From Stenotrophomonas maltophilia (GTDB lineage Bacteria; Pseudomonadota; Gammaproteobacteria; Xanthomonadales; Xanthomonadaceae), in the NCBI GenBank assembly GCA_002363385.1, contig DEVL01000003.1:1186085-1250084 (forward strand): a DNA stretch of 64,000 nt, read 5' to 3'. Shown piece by piece: positions 45,914-54,089 of the stretch. The translations under genes and the position numbers were made by a program. How positions within the stretch are numbered: the first letter of the stretch is position 1; each line of letters begins with the position of its first letter. Below the pieces are notes generated by a model. It did not search any database. It worked only from the letters and a program-made list of their open reading frames with translations, and was not told where the DNA came from.

Positions 45914-47524
45914 ATGCTGGGCGGCATGGGGACAGAGACACTGCTGGATCTGCATATCGACCGCAACGCACAGCAGGTGCGGCGCGGCAATGAGGTGCTG
46001 CCGGTCAATGGACTGAGCTGGCGGCTGTTGGAGTGTCTGCTGTCGCACGGTACCGAGGTCGTCAGCTTCGACACCCTCGCGCAGCAGGTCTGGGCGCCGG
46101 CGGTGGTCGGTGAGGATGCGATCAGCCAGCGTGTGAAGCTGCTTCGCCAGGCACTGGGCGATGACAGCCGACGGCCACGCTACGTGCGCTCGGTGCGCGG
46201 CCGTGGCTACCAGCTGTGCGCGCCGCCGCAGCCGATAGTGCACGACACCGTTGCCATGGTCATCGCTGACAGCGCCCTGGCGTCACCTCGGCACGGACGT
46301 GCACGCGGGGTCTGGCTGGCGGCGGGCGTCGCCGCTGTCGCTCTCGCTGTCGCGGTGATCGTGGCCCGTCCCGATCCCGCACCGGTGTCGCCTGCCGATC
46401 CGGTGCTGCAGCGCGCTGCGTATTACGCGGGCATCGGGCAGGCCAGCAACAACGAGCGTGCCATTGGGCTGTATCGCCAGGCGCTGCAGATAGATCCGGA
46501 ATCGTTGACGGCCAGGCGCGGGCTCGCCCGTGCGCTGGCCGCCGATGCCTGCCTGTTCAACGGCGCACGCGAGCGCGCGGAGGAAGCGCTGGTATTGGGC
46601 GGCGAACTGGTGCGCAAGGCCCCGGACGATGCAGCCGGTTGGGCGGCACGCGGTTATGCCTACGACTGCCTTGGCGCGATGTCGCAGGCCATGGCGGACT
46701 ACCGGCAGGCACTGCAGCGCGATCCGGGTGACGAGCGCACGCGTGCATCGCTGGCCTACCTGCAGCAGGAAAAAGGCGACCTCGCGCAGGCGCTGCAGGA
46801 CAACCTGTCGCTGCGCGCGCCCGAGCGGGTCCGCTTCCGCGACGTACAGGTCGCACGCGAACTGGAGCTGCTGGGGTTCACCGATGCCGCCGCTCGCCGG
46901 CATGCACGCAACTTCCAGCTCTATCCGGACAACGTGTTCGCCAACATCGCCTGGCCGCGCAGCCTGCTGGCGATGGGAGAGCCGGGCAAGGCGCAGGCGG
47001 CACTCGATCAGGCGCTGACGCGTGGGACTCCGCATCCGCAGCTGCTGCGTCTGCAGGGCGAACTGCGGCTGTTGAACGGGAATCGGAAGGGCGCTGCTGA
47101 CGCCTTCGAGCAGAGCCGGGCACTGCGCCCACAGCAGTCGATGGGGCAGACCCTGGCCGGTCTGTACGGCGATCCAGCGCCTACGCCGGCATGGATTGCC
47201 GAGCGTCTGCAACTGCTGAAAGGGCAGGGCGACGATGGCTGGTCCGACACCGCGCTGGAACGTGCCCTGTTGCTGCAGGCCCAAGGCGATGAGGCAGCTG
47301 CGCTGGTGGCCCTGCGCCACGCGGTGAGCGCCGGCTTCCGCGATGCGGCGTGGCTGCGCGCCACCCCCTTGTTTGCGCCGCTGCACGGTGCGGCCGGCTG
47401 GCAGCGACTGCTCGACACGATCGAGACGGACGTATCTGCCCAGCGCGCCCAGGTGCTGGCCGCCACCTGGCGGCCAACAGACCTCGATGGCCTCAGCGCA
47501 GCGCGGGCAGCAGGAACTCGGTGA
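45914..47524 (+). CDS. CadC-like winged-helix regulator with membrane anchor and TPR repeats
   Basis: This 536-residue protein has an OmpR/PhoB-type winged-helix DNA-binding domain at about 10-100 (NGLSWRLLECLLSHGTEVVSF, then AISQRVKLLRQALGD and VRSVRGRGYQL). One membrane helix lies at about 131-151 (GVWLAAGVAAVALAVAVIVA). A periplasmic region of TPR-like helical repeats follows (NERAIGLYRQALQIDPESL; QAMADYRQALQRDPGD). The architecture is that of CadC/ToxR-type one-component regulators that sense outside the membrane. No receiver domain is present. Starts at 45914 or 45926 are possible. Its 3' end overlaps the convergent serine hydrolase by 32 bases, and its targets are unknown. Confidence 0.85.
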   Translation: MLGGMGTETLLDLHIDRNAQQVRRGNEVLPVNGLSWRLLECLLSHGTEVVSFDTLAQQVWAPAVVGEDAISQRVKLLRQALGDDSRRPRYVRSVRGRGYQLCAPPQPIVHDTVAMVIADSALASPRHGRARGVWLAAGVAAVALAVAVIVARPDPAPVSPADPVLQRAAYYAGIGQASNNERAIGLYRQALQIDPESLTARRGLARALAADACLFNGARERAEEALVLGGELVRKAPDDAAGWAARGYAYDCLGAMSQAMADYRQALQRDPGDERTRASLAYLQQEKGDLAQALQDNLSLRAPERVRFRDVQVARELELLGFTDAAARRHARNFQLYPDNVFANIAWPRSLLAMGEPGKAQAALDQALTRGTPHPQLLRLQGELRLLNGNRKGAADAFEQSRALRPQQSMGQTLAGLYGDPAPTPAWIAERLQLLKGQGDDGWSDTALERALLLQAQGDEAAALVALRHAVSAGFRDAAWLRATPLFAPLHGAAGWQRLLDTIETDVSAQRAQVLAATWRPTDLDGLSAARAAGTR

Positions 47525-48569
47525 GGATGCGGCGCGACTGCGGGTGGGCGTAGTTGCGGTTGTAGGCCTGGCTGGTGATGACCGCCACCAGCTTCTTCTC
47601 CGGCATCACGAACACGTAGTTGCCGCCGTTGCCGGACATCGTCCAGACCGTGGTTTCGTGCCCATCGACCGGGAGCTTCAGCCCCCACCACTGGTAGCCG
47701 TAGTCGCTGCCATCACCGGCGGTGGCCTGCGCGCCGACCATTGCCCGCACATAGCGGGACGGAATCAGCTGCCTGCCCTGCCAGCGTCCCTCGGCCAGCA
47801 CCAGTTCCCCCAGCCGCGCCAGGTCACGGCTGCGATAGCGCGTTCCGCCGCCGCCCATGCCGATGCCTTCCGGTGAGCGGTTCCACCGGCTGGCGGTGAT
47901 GCCCAGCGGACGCTCCAGCACCTGTGCGGCGTAGTCGGCCAAGGGCCGCTTCGTCGCCTGCTCCACCACCGCGCCGAGCACGAAGGAATTGGCCGTGCAG
48001 TAGGCATGCGCGCGGCCGTGCGGGCTGTCTTCCGGTCGCGTCATCCACGGTGCGAAGCCTTTGACCGGCAGCGACAGCGCGAAGTCCAGCCAGTGCTCGG
48101 TCACATACATGCGCTCTTCGTTGCCGGCCGAGAACGCATTCTCGTCATCGCACTCCCACAGCGTGCTCATGGTGAGCAGGTCTTCCACCGTCATCGCGCG
48201 TAGCCGGGGATCGACGTAATGGCCGGCGGTGAACGCGGGAAAGTAGTCGTACACGCGGGCCTGCACGCCGGGCAGGGACCCATCGCCGATGGCCGCACCG
48301 ACCAGCATCGCCGTGACGCTCTTGCTGGCCGAACGCACATCATTGAGGGTGTCCGCCGTGCCGCCGTTGAAGTACCCCTCGTAGGCCACCTGGCCGTCCA
48401 CCAGCAGCAGGACGCTGGTGACCTGTTTGATGTCCTGGGTGGTGATCGCCGACTCCAGTGCGGTGATCCGGGCGGTGTCCAGCACCGCAGGTGCGGCGGG
48501 AGCGGTCAATGGCAGAGCGGCCGCCAGGGCGAAGACCAGGGTGGCAAATGGGTGTCGGTAGTGGTGCAT
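47493..48569 (-). CDS. Serine hydrolase, beta-lactamase/esterase (class C-like) family, exported
   Basis: This 358-residue exported enzyme has a signal peptide (FATLVFALAAALPLTAPAAPA). The SxxK nucleophile motif is at residues 80-83 (SASK), the catalytic Tyr region is YCTANS at about 190, and a late TMSGNGG stretch stands in the KTG position. Such proteins include 6-aminohexanoate-dimer hydrolase-like esterases and DD-peptidase relatives; beta-lactam resistance is not implied. The ATG at 48569 follows GAGGAG at good spacing; a TTG 6 bases upstream is less likely. It converges on the CadC-like gene. Confidence 0.88.
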   Translation of the reverse strand: MHHYRHPFATLVFALAAALPLTAPAAPAVLDTARITALESAITTQDIKQVTSVLLLVDGQVAYEGYFNGGTADTLNDVRSASKSVTAMLVGAAIGDGSLPGVQARVYDYFPAFTAGHYVDPRLRAMTVEDLLTMSTLWECDDENAFSAGNEERMYVTEHWLDFALSLPVKGFAPWMTRPEDSPHGRAHAYCTANSFVLGAVVEQATKRPLADYAAQVLERPLGITASRWNRSPEGIGMGGGGTRYRSRDLARLGELVLAEGRWQGRQLIPSRYVRAMVGAQATAGDGSDYGYQWWGLKLPVDGHETTVWTMSGNGGNYVFVMPEKKLVAVITSQAYNRNYAHPQSRRILTEFLLPALR

Positions 48570-48677
48570 GGGCAAGGCTCCTCGAGATGAGGGCCGACTA
48601 CGCCATGATGCGGGCTGAAGTGCTGGAAACGTGGCTGAAGAATTCTGAAAGCCCGTCGCAGCAGGCCTCCAGGGTAA

Positions 48678-50243
48678 TCAGCGCGGTGCGCTCCAGACGC
48701 TGTTCGGGTCGCCATGCCGCGCGCGGCGCAGGCTCGCGCGCGCCAGCGTGGCAAATCCGAATGCCAGTGCGAGGGCCACCGCATCCACCCAGAACAGCGG
48801 CCAGTAGCCGCGTGCCGCGCTCGTCCACGGCCAGTAGCCGGTCAGGCCGCCGTGCGCCACCGCCACCAGTGCGGTGCTGACGGCGGCCGCCCAGAGCAGC
48901 TCACGGGCGGCCTGGTCGGGGCGGCGCAGTGCCGCCCACAGTGCACACGCGGCCCAGGTGGCGAAACAGATCCAGCGGATGCCGTGATCGACCGCCTGCG
49001 GCGCGACCTGTTCCAGGATCTGTGCGCCCACGAAGCTCGCCGAGACTGCCACGCACAGCCCGATGCAGACCCCCACCGTGGCCCGGGCCATGTTGATCTG
49101 CGCGCGGCCCTGTTCCACCTGGCGCCGTTTGCGCCGCGATTCGATCCACAGCAGGTTGCCGGAATAGAACAGGAAGGCGCCGCCCAGGCCGAGCAGGAAA
49201 TACAGCCACACCACCACGCCGTTGCCGAACTCGCCGAAGTGCAGCGCGTAAGCCGCGCTCAAGGTGGCATGGTTGGCATCGCGCTGGCCGGGCAGCTGGC
49301 TGCTCAGCAGGCGGCCGCTGGCCGCATCCAGGCCGACCGCGCCCAGCGGCCCCAGGGTGCCGCCGGATTCGCCGGTGATCTCGATCGTCGCGTTGGCATC
49401 GCCGGCGTGGGCCAGCTTCAGGAAGGCCGGTTCGAAATCGGCCACGCCCTGCGCGCGCGCCACCTCGATGGCGCGTGCATGCAGCATGCGCAGCTGGGTT
49501 CCAGCGCCGGGCTGGCCGCTGGGCTCACGTACCGGGGCGGTGTCCATCGCCGCCGGTACCGCCTGCAGCAGCTTGCCGTCGAAGATCAGCGGATTCAGCG
49601 CCGCCATCTGCAGGAACACCAGGCACAGCAGTGCGCCGGTGACGGCGAACATCAGATGGAAGGGCAGGCTGAGCACGCCGATCACGTTGTGCGCGTCCTG
49701 CCACATCTGCTTGAGGTTGCGGCCTGGGCGCAGCGCGAACAGATCGCCCAGCAGTTTGGGCAGGTGGATGACCAGGCCACTGAGCAGGGCCACGCCGTAC
49801 AGCAGGCTGACGATGCCCATCAGGTAGGTGCCCGCGACCGGCAGGCCCAGACTGTAATGCAGCTCGTTGACCAACTCGGCCAGCCCGGTCTGTGGCGGGG
49901 TCACGCTGCCGTCGTAATGGTCCAGCCAGGCGTACAGCCAGGTGCCCTTGGCATCCTGCCAATACGCGATCGGTTGCGGATGATCCGCGCCCGGAAAGGT
50001 CATGCCCACGTGGGCGCGCGCAGTGGGGTGCCGCGCCAGCACGCCGTCGAGCAACCGCTGCGCATCGTCCAGGCTCGCGGCCGGGGTGTCCACCGCATGC
50101 GGGGTCTGCCACAGCGGCAGATCGTGGTGGAACAGGGTCAGCGCACCGGCGTAGAACGCCACGAACAGTGCGAAACCGGCGACCAGGCCCACCCACGTGT
50201 GCAGGGTGGTGAAGGTGCGCAGGGTCTGGGAACTGAACTTCAT
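48678..50243 (-). CDS. PepSY-associated transmembrane protein (iron-uptake type reductase)
   Basis: This 521-residue membrane protein of the PepSY_TM family has an N-terminal helix (TLHTWVGLVAGFALFVAFYAG), a large periplasmic PepSY-type domain, and helices near 150-220, 340-370 and at the C-terminus. Membrane histidines such as those in NVIGVLSLPFHLMFAV could hold haem. Relatives are often next to TonB siderophore receptors and are thought to reduce or process ferric siderophores. Two small membrane genes just upstream, of the DUF3649 and DUF3325 type, and a Fur-box-like site support an iron role. No receptor gene is present in the window. Confidence 0.85.
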   Translation of the reverse strand: MKFSSQTLRTFTTLHTWVGLVAGFALFVAFYAGALTLFHHDLPLWQTPHAVDTPAASLDDAQRLLDGVLARHPTARAHVGMTFPGADHPQPIAYWQDAKGTWLYAWLDHYDGSVTPPQTGLAELVNELHYSLGLPVAGTYLMGIVSLLYGVALLSGLVIHLPKLLGDLFALRPGRNLKQMWQDAHNVIGVLSLPFHLMFAVTGALLCLVFLQMAALNPLIFDGKLLQAVPAAMDTAPVREPSGQPGAGTQLRMLHARAIEVARAQGVADFEPAFLKLAHAGDANATIEITGESGGTLGPLGAVGLDAASGRLLSSQLPGQRDANHATLSAAYALHFGEFGNGVVVWLYFLLGLGGAFLFYSGNLLWIESRRKRRQVEQGRAQINMARATVGVCIGLCVAVSASFVGAQILEQVAPQAVDHGIRWICFATWAACALWAALRRPDQAARELLWAAAVSTALVAVAHGGLTGYWPWTSAARGYWPLFWVDAVALALAFGFATLARASLRRARHGDPNSVWSAPR

Positions 50244-50253
50244 CGTATCGCTC

Positions 50254-50517
50254 TCATTGCACCGCGCCGGTCAGGCGCAGCAGCCATAGCAGGCCGAACC
50301 CGGCCAGGGCGGTGGCGCTCATCACGGCCCACGCCCGCAGCCCGGTGCGGAAGCTGAAGGCCCAGATCGCGGCCAGCATCCACAGCGGAATGAAGGCGAT
50401 CAGGCTGGGCACCAGCGCGTTCTGCCACGGCCCCGGCGGCAACCAGGCGATCAACCCGGTGGCCGCGGCGGCGACGAAAAAGCCCGCCAGCACGCCTGCA
50501 CCGGCCCGTGCCCACAT
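50254..50517 (-). CDS. Small membrane protein, DUF3649-like
   Basis: This 87-residue protein has three hydrophobic segments (AGFFVAAAATGLIAWLP, SLIAFIPLWMLAAIWAFSF, ALAGFGLLWLLRLTG). Its WARAGAGVLAGFF start resembles DUF3649 proteins found beside PepSY proteins in siderophore loci. The start overlaps the stop of the upstream gene (ATGA), and the PepSY gene starts 10 bases after its stop. It is part of one probable three-gene operon. The family assignment is by resemblance only. Confidence 0.7.
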   Translation of the reverse strand: MWARAGAGVLAGFFVAAAATGLIAWLPPGPWQNALVPSLIAFIPLWMLAAIWAFSFRTGLRAWAVMSATALAGFGLLWLLRLTGAVQ

Positions 50518-50813
50518 CAGCGCATCACCTGTGCGGGGCGGTGCCACGCGGCCAGCAGCGGCAGCAGGATCGCCGCCAGCATCCAGCTGCACAGCATCAC
50601 CACCATGCCAGTGGCAATACCCAGGTTGGCGATCCACAGCCACAGCGCCGCCACGGCGGCAACCAGGCTGATCTGCCGGCCCAGCCGTCCGGCCCGACGC
50701 AGGCGTGGCCAGCGGCAATGCGGGGAGGCGGCATACAGTGCCAGGGCGGAAAAGGCGGAGCCGACCAGCGCCAGGCTGCAGAAGCCGAGCGAGGTCAGGG
50801 CAACAGTGATCAT
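50517..50813 (-). CDS. Small membrane protein, DUF3325-like
   Basis: This 98-residue protein has three predicted helices (ITVALTSLGFCSLALVGSAFSALAL, LVAAVAALWLWIANLGIATGMV, LCSWMLAAILLPLLAAW). The order with DUF3649- and PepSY-like genes is typical of iron-siderophore loci, which suggests DUF3325. I chose the ATG at 50813 because the first helix begins there; the frame is open to 50921. It is first in the operon, 50 bases after a Fur-box-like site. Confidence 0.65.
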   Translation of the reverse strand: MITVALTSLGFCSLALVGSAFSALALYAASPHCRWPRLRRAGRLGRQISLVAAVAALWLWIANLGIATGMVVMLCSWMLAAILLPLLAAWHRPAQVMR

Positions 50814-50862
50814 CGGCAATCCAGTCGGCAAACCCTGTCCCGGGCAGGACAGTAATCCGCGC

Positions 50863-50874
50863 ATGGTAATCATT
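50863..50874 (-). promoter_or_regulatory. Candidate Fur box upstream of the PepSY operon
   Basis: Read on the minus strand, AATGATTACCAT matches 11 of 12 core positions of the Fur consensus (AATGATTATCAT), and 12 of the full 19. It lies 50 bases upstream of the DUF3325-like start. The interval 50814-51159 also holds a TAAGAT box (50962) and the thrS leader; no other gene is seen there. Confidence 0.45.
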
Positions 50875-51027
50875 GCGGTTTGCAGGCGCCACACGGGCGC
50901 ATTCAGGCGCTGTACGGACACCGGTTATTTGGCGGGCGGCGCATTCATCGGCGGATTGGTTTAAGATCAGGGCATCTCTATCGAGGCAACAAGGTGGCCC
51001 GCGCCCTGCGCCGGTCTAGCGTGTGAC

Positions 51028-51054
51028 ATGAGCACTACCACCGCCCACCGCTGA
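51028..51054 (+). CDS. Putative thrS leader peptide (MSTTTAHR)
   Basis: An eight-codon frame, ATG AGC ACT ACC ACC GCC CAC CGC TGA, has three consecutive threonine codons. It ends 26 bases before a strong intrinsic terminator and 106 bases before thrS. Leader peptides rich in the cognate amino acid are the hallmark of transcription attenuation in proteobacteria. Here the cognate amino acid would match threonyl-tRNA synthetase. It is far too short to judge by composition. No strong ribosome-binding site is visible (gtgtgac precedes it), which keeps confidence moderate. Confidence 0.6.
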   Translation: MSTTTAHR

Positions 51055-51079
51055 ACGCCCCCGACGGCCCCTGACGCAG

Positions 51080-51100
51080 GCGCCCTCGTGGCGCTTTTTT
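51080..51100 (+). terminator. Attenuator terminator in the thrS leader
   Basis: GCGCC-CTCGT-GGCGC is followed directly by TTTTTT, 60 bases before the thrS ATG. Upstream gcgccctgc (51001-51009) could pair with gcaggcgc (51076-51083), with one bulge, and so break the terminator stem. That gives the two exclusive structures that attenuation requires. Confidence 0.75.
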
Positions 51101-51159
51101 ATTGCCTCGCCCCCGGATTCTCCAGGCCCCCTTGCGGGCCACCAGACCAAAGCACTCTC

Positions 51160-53064
51160 ATGATCGCGATCACGCTCCCCGACGGCAGCCGCCGTGAATT
51201 CGAAAACCCCGTCAGTGTCATGGACGTCGCCCAGTCCATCGGCGCCGGCCTGGCCAAGGCCACCATCGCCGGTGCCGTGGATGGCGTGCTGGTCGATGCC
51301 AGTGACGTTATCGACCACGATGCCAGCCTGCGCATCATCACCGCCAAGGACGAGGAGGGCGTGGAAATCATCCGCCACTCCGCCGCCCATCTGGTCGGCC
51401 ATGCAGTCAAGCAGCTGTACCCGGACGTCAAGATGGTGATCGGCCCGGTCATCGCCGAAGGCTTCTACTACGACATCTACTCCGAGCGTCCGTTCACGCC
51501 CGAGGACATGGCCGCCATCGAAAAGCGCATGGGCGAGCTGATCGCGCAGGACTACGACGTCATCAAGAAGGTCACCCCGCGTGCGGAGGTCATCGAGATC
51601 TTCAAGGCGCGTGGCGAGGACTACAAGCTGCGCCTGATCGAGGACATGTCGCCGGAGATCCAGGCGATGGGCATGTACTACCACCAGGAATACGTGGACA
51701 TGTGCCGCGGCCCGCACGTGCCCAACACGCGCTTCCTGAAGGCCTTCAAGCTGACCCGCATTTCCGGTGCCTACTGGCGCGGCGATGCCAAGAACGAGCA
51801 GCTGCAGCGCATCTACGGCACCGCTTGGGCCGACAAGAAGCAGCTTGAGGCCTACATCAAGCGCATCGAAGAAGCCGAAATGCGCGATCACCGCCGCATC
51901 GGCAAGCAGCAGGAGCTGTTCCACCTGCAGGAAGAAGCCCCGGGCCTGGTGTTCTGGCACCCCAAGGGCTGGGCGCTGTGGCAGGTGGTGGAGCAGCACA
52001 TGCGCCGTGTGTACCGCGACAGCGGCTACGGCGAAGTGCGCTGCCCGCAGATCCTGGATGTGTCGCTGTGGCAGAAGTCCGGCCACTGGGACAACTACCA
52101 GGAAAACATGTTCTTCACCGAATCGGAGAAGCGCACCTACGCGGTCAAGCCGATGAACTGCCCGGGCCACATCCAGGTGTTCAACCAGGGCCTGCACAGC
52201 TACCGCGATCTGCCGATCCGCTACGGTGAGTTCGGTTCGTGCCACCGCAACGAGCCCTCCGGCGCGCTGCACGGCATCCTGCGCGTGCGTGGTTTCACCC
52301 AGGATGACGGCCACGTGTTCTGCACCGAGTCGCAGATCGAGGCCGAAGTGACGGCCTTCCACCAGCAGGCGCTGGCGGTCTATACGACCTTCGGTTTCGA
52401 CGAGATCCAGATCAAGATCGCGCTGCGCCCGGAAAAGCGCCTGGGCGATGACGCCACCTGGGACAAGGCCGAAGCCGCCCTGCGTTCGGCGCTGGGCAAC
52501 TGTGGCGTGGAGTGGCAGGAGCTGCCGGGCGAGGGCGCCTTCTATGGCCCGAAGATCGAGTACCACCTCAAGGACGCCATCGGCCGTACCTGGCAGTTGG
52601 GCACGATGCAGGTCGATTTCATGATGCCCGGCCGCCTCGGCGCCGAGTACGTGGACGAAAACAGCCAGAAGAAGCACCCGGTCATGCTGCACCGGGCGAT
52701 CGTCGGCTCGATGGAGCGGTTCATCGGCATCCTGATCGAACACCACGCCGGGTCCTTCCCGTCCTGGCTGGCTCCGACCCAGGTGGTGGTGGCCAATATC
52801 ACCGATGCGCAGGCTGAATACGTCAGCGAAGTACGGAAAACCCTTGCAGATCAAGGCTTCCGCGTGAACGCCGATTTGCGCAACGAGAAGATCGGATATA
52901 AGATTCGCGAGCATACGCTGCAGCGGGTCCCGTACCTGCTGGTGGTTGGCGACCGTGAGAAGGAAAATGGCGCCGTGGCCGTGCGTACGCGCTCTGGCGA
53001 AGATCTGGGCAGCATGTCCGTCCAGGCCTTCATCGAGCGGTTGCAGGCAGAACAGTCCGTGTAA
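51160..53064 (+). CDS. thrS: Threonyl-tRNA synthetase
   Basis: ThrRS charges tRNA-Thr and edits Ser-tRNA-Thr. The 634-residue product has the N-terminal TGS domain (ITLPDGSRREFENPVS), the editing domain with HSAAHLVGHAVKQ, and the class II core with zinc-site cysteine MNCPGH. It also has motif 2 (ELPGEGAFYGPKIEYHL region) and the C-terminal anticodon-binding domain. I chose the ATG at 51160 for the family start. The leader carries a Thr-rich peptide and terminator. infC follows after 63 bases, the conserved thrS-infC-rpmI-rplT-pheST-ihfA order. Confidence 0.98.
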   Translation: MIAITLPDGSRREFENPVSVMDVAQSIGAGLAKATIAGAVDGVLVDASDVIDHDASLRIITAKDEEGVEIIRHSAAHLVGHAVKQLYPDVKMVIGPVIAEGFYYDIYSERPFTPEDMAAIEKRMGELIAQDYDVIKKVTPRAEVIEIFKARGEDYKLRLIEDMSPEIQAMGMYYHQEYVDMCRGPHVPNTRFLKAFKLTRISGAYWRGDAKNEQLQRIYGTAWADKKQLEAYIKRIEEAEMRDHRRIGKQQELFHLQEEAPGLVFWHPKGWALWQVVEQHMRRVYRDSGYGEVRCPQILDVSLWQKSGHWDNYQENMFFTESEKRTYAVKPMNCPGHIQVFNQGLHSYRDLPIRYGEFGSCHRNEPSGALHGILRVRGFTQDDGHVFCTESQIEAEVTAFHQQALAVYTTFGFDEIQIKIALRPEKRLGDDATWDKAEAALRSALGNCGVEWQELPGEGAFYGPKIEYHLKDAIGRTWQLGTMQVDFMMPGRLGAEYVDENSQKKHPVMLHRAIVGSMERFIGILIEHHAGSFPSWLAPTQVVVANITDAQAEYVSEVRKTLADQGFRVNADLRNEKIGYKIREHTLQRVPYLLVVGDREKENGAVAVRTRSGEDLGSMSVQAFIERLQAEQSV

Positions 53065-53071
53065 GAAAGTC

Positions 53072-53102
53072 CCGGCCCTGCGGATGCTCCGCGATGGGCC
53101 GG
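53072..53102 (+). terminator. Hairpin between thrS and infC
   Basis: CCGGCCC and GGGCCGG enclose an inner GCGGA-TGC-TCCGC hairpin, followed by TTTGATT. It ends 25 bases before the infC start and may be a terminator, an attenuator or a translation-control structure. Confidence 0.5.
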
Positions 53103-53127
53103 TTTGATTCCTCTGGGAGATTGCAAT

Positions 53128-53652
53128 ATCAGTACCCCTGACAACAAACAGAACCGCAAGAATCAGGAAATCCGGGTGCCGCGCGTCCGCGTGATCGGCA
53201 GCGACGGAGAAATGATTGGCGTGTTGACGCGTGACGAAGCGCTGTCGATGGCCGAAGACGAAGGTCTGGACCTGGTCGAGATTCAGCCGCAGGCTGATCC
53301 GCCGGTGTGCAAGATCATGGACTTCGGCAAGTTCAAGTTCGAAGCGCAGAAGAAGGCCAACGAGGCCAAGAAGAAGACCAAGCAGGTCGAGATCAAGGAA
53401 GTGAAGTTCCGCCCGGTCACCGATGAAGGTGATTACCAGATCAAGCTGCGCAAGATGCGCGGGTTCCTGGAAGAGGGCGACAAGATCAAGGTCAACATCC
53501 GCTTCCGTGGCCGTGAAATGAGCCATCAGGAACTGGGTCGCGAGATGGCCAACCGGATCGAAGGTGATCTGGGCGAAGACATCGTGATCGAGTCCCGTCC
53601 GCGCCTTGAAGGCCGGCAGATGGTGATGATGATCGCGCCGAAGAAGAAGTAA
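53128..53652 (+). CDS. infC: Translation initiation factor IF-3, AUC start codon
   Basis: IF-3 blocks early subunit joining and checks start-codon choice. The 174-residue product has the N-terminal domain (NQEIRVPRVRVIGSDGEMIGVL) and the C-terminal domain (VKFRPVTDEGDYQIKLRKMRGFLEEGDKIKV). No ATG, GTG or TTG lies at the conserved start. The coding sequence begins ATC AGT ACC CCT, preceded by GGGAG 8 bases upstream. Rare start codons in infC (AUU in E. coli) let IF-3 repress its own translation. A TTG 24 bases upstream is in frame but precedes the ribosome-binding site. Confidence 0.93.
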   Translation: MSTPDNKQNRKNQEIRVPRVRVIGSDGEMIGVLTRDEALSMAEDEGLDLVEIQPQADPPVCKIMDFGKFKFEAQKKANEAKKKTKQVEIKEVKFRPVTDEGDYQIKLRKMRGFLEEGDKIKVNIRFRGREMSHQELGREMANRIEGDLGEDIVIESRPRLEGRQMVMMIAPKKK

Positions 53653-54089
53653 GCGGCCATCGGTCCCAGCCCGGACGGGCGGGGCGCAGAGCCGGGCCAT
53701 GCCCGGCTGCCGGCGCCGCCGGCGTCGAGTGCTTCAGATTCGCGTTGCAAGGCACGGGCGCCTTTTCAGGCGCCTGCTGCCGTTTGCCGTGGCCGCAGCC
53801 TCCTGCGGCCCGTCCGCTGGGCGTTCCACGCCTGCCGGCACCGGTAAACACCCGCCCAATCAAGCGTTTGCAACTGCCTGGATTCACGGGCATAATGGGC
53901 GGCCCCGTTTTGCGGGGGTGCTGTTTTGAACGGTTTCCCGCCCCACAAAGGCACGCTGTTTCAACGGCAAACAGGACCGGCCTGGTTCCCAGAGGGGATC
54001 CCGGGCTTACAAGCAGGCAAGGGCACGGACGGAAAGTGTGGCAATGCCACCGCCCTGGTCAGTGACAAAACATCATCAAGGACATAGCA
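53653..54089 (+). other. Long leader upstream of rpmI with REP and hairpins
   Basis: This 437-base interval holds a REP (GCCGGGC-CAT-GCCCGGC, about 53691-53707), an inverted repeat gggcgcc/ggcgcct, the promoter at 53868, and a ccccgttttgcgggg hairpin followed by GTGCTGTTTT. Autoregulation by ribosomal protein L20 through a leader structure is known in E. coli; a homologous element may be here but cannot be proved by eye. No gene is seen. Confidence 0.45.
53868..53896 (+). promoter_or_regulatory. Sigma70 promoter of rpmI-rplT
   Basis: TTGCAA and CATAAT are separated by exactly 17 bases. The predicted transcript has a leader of about 185 bases before rpmI, long enough for regulatory structure. 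Confidence 0.65.

Noticed and set aside
47493..48569. Serine hydrolase as a true AmpC beta-lactamase
   Set aside because: The SxxK motif is present, but the Tyr and KTG regions differ from AmpC, and there is no adjacent ampR-type gene.
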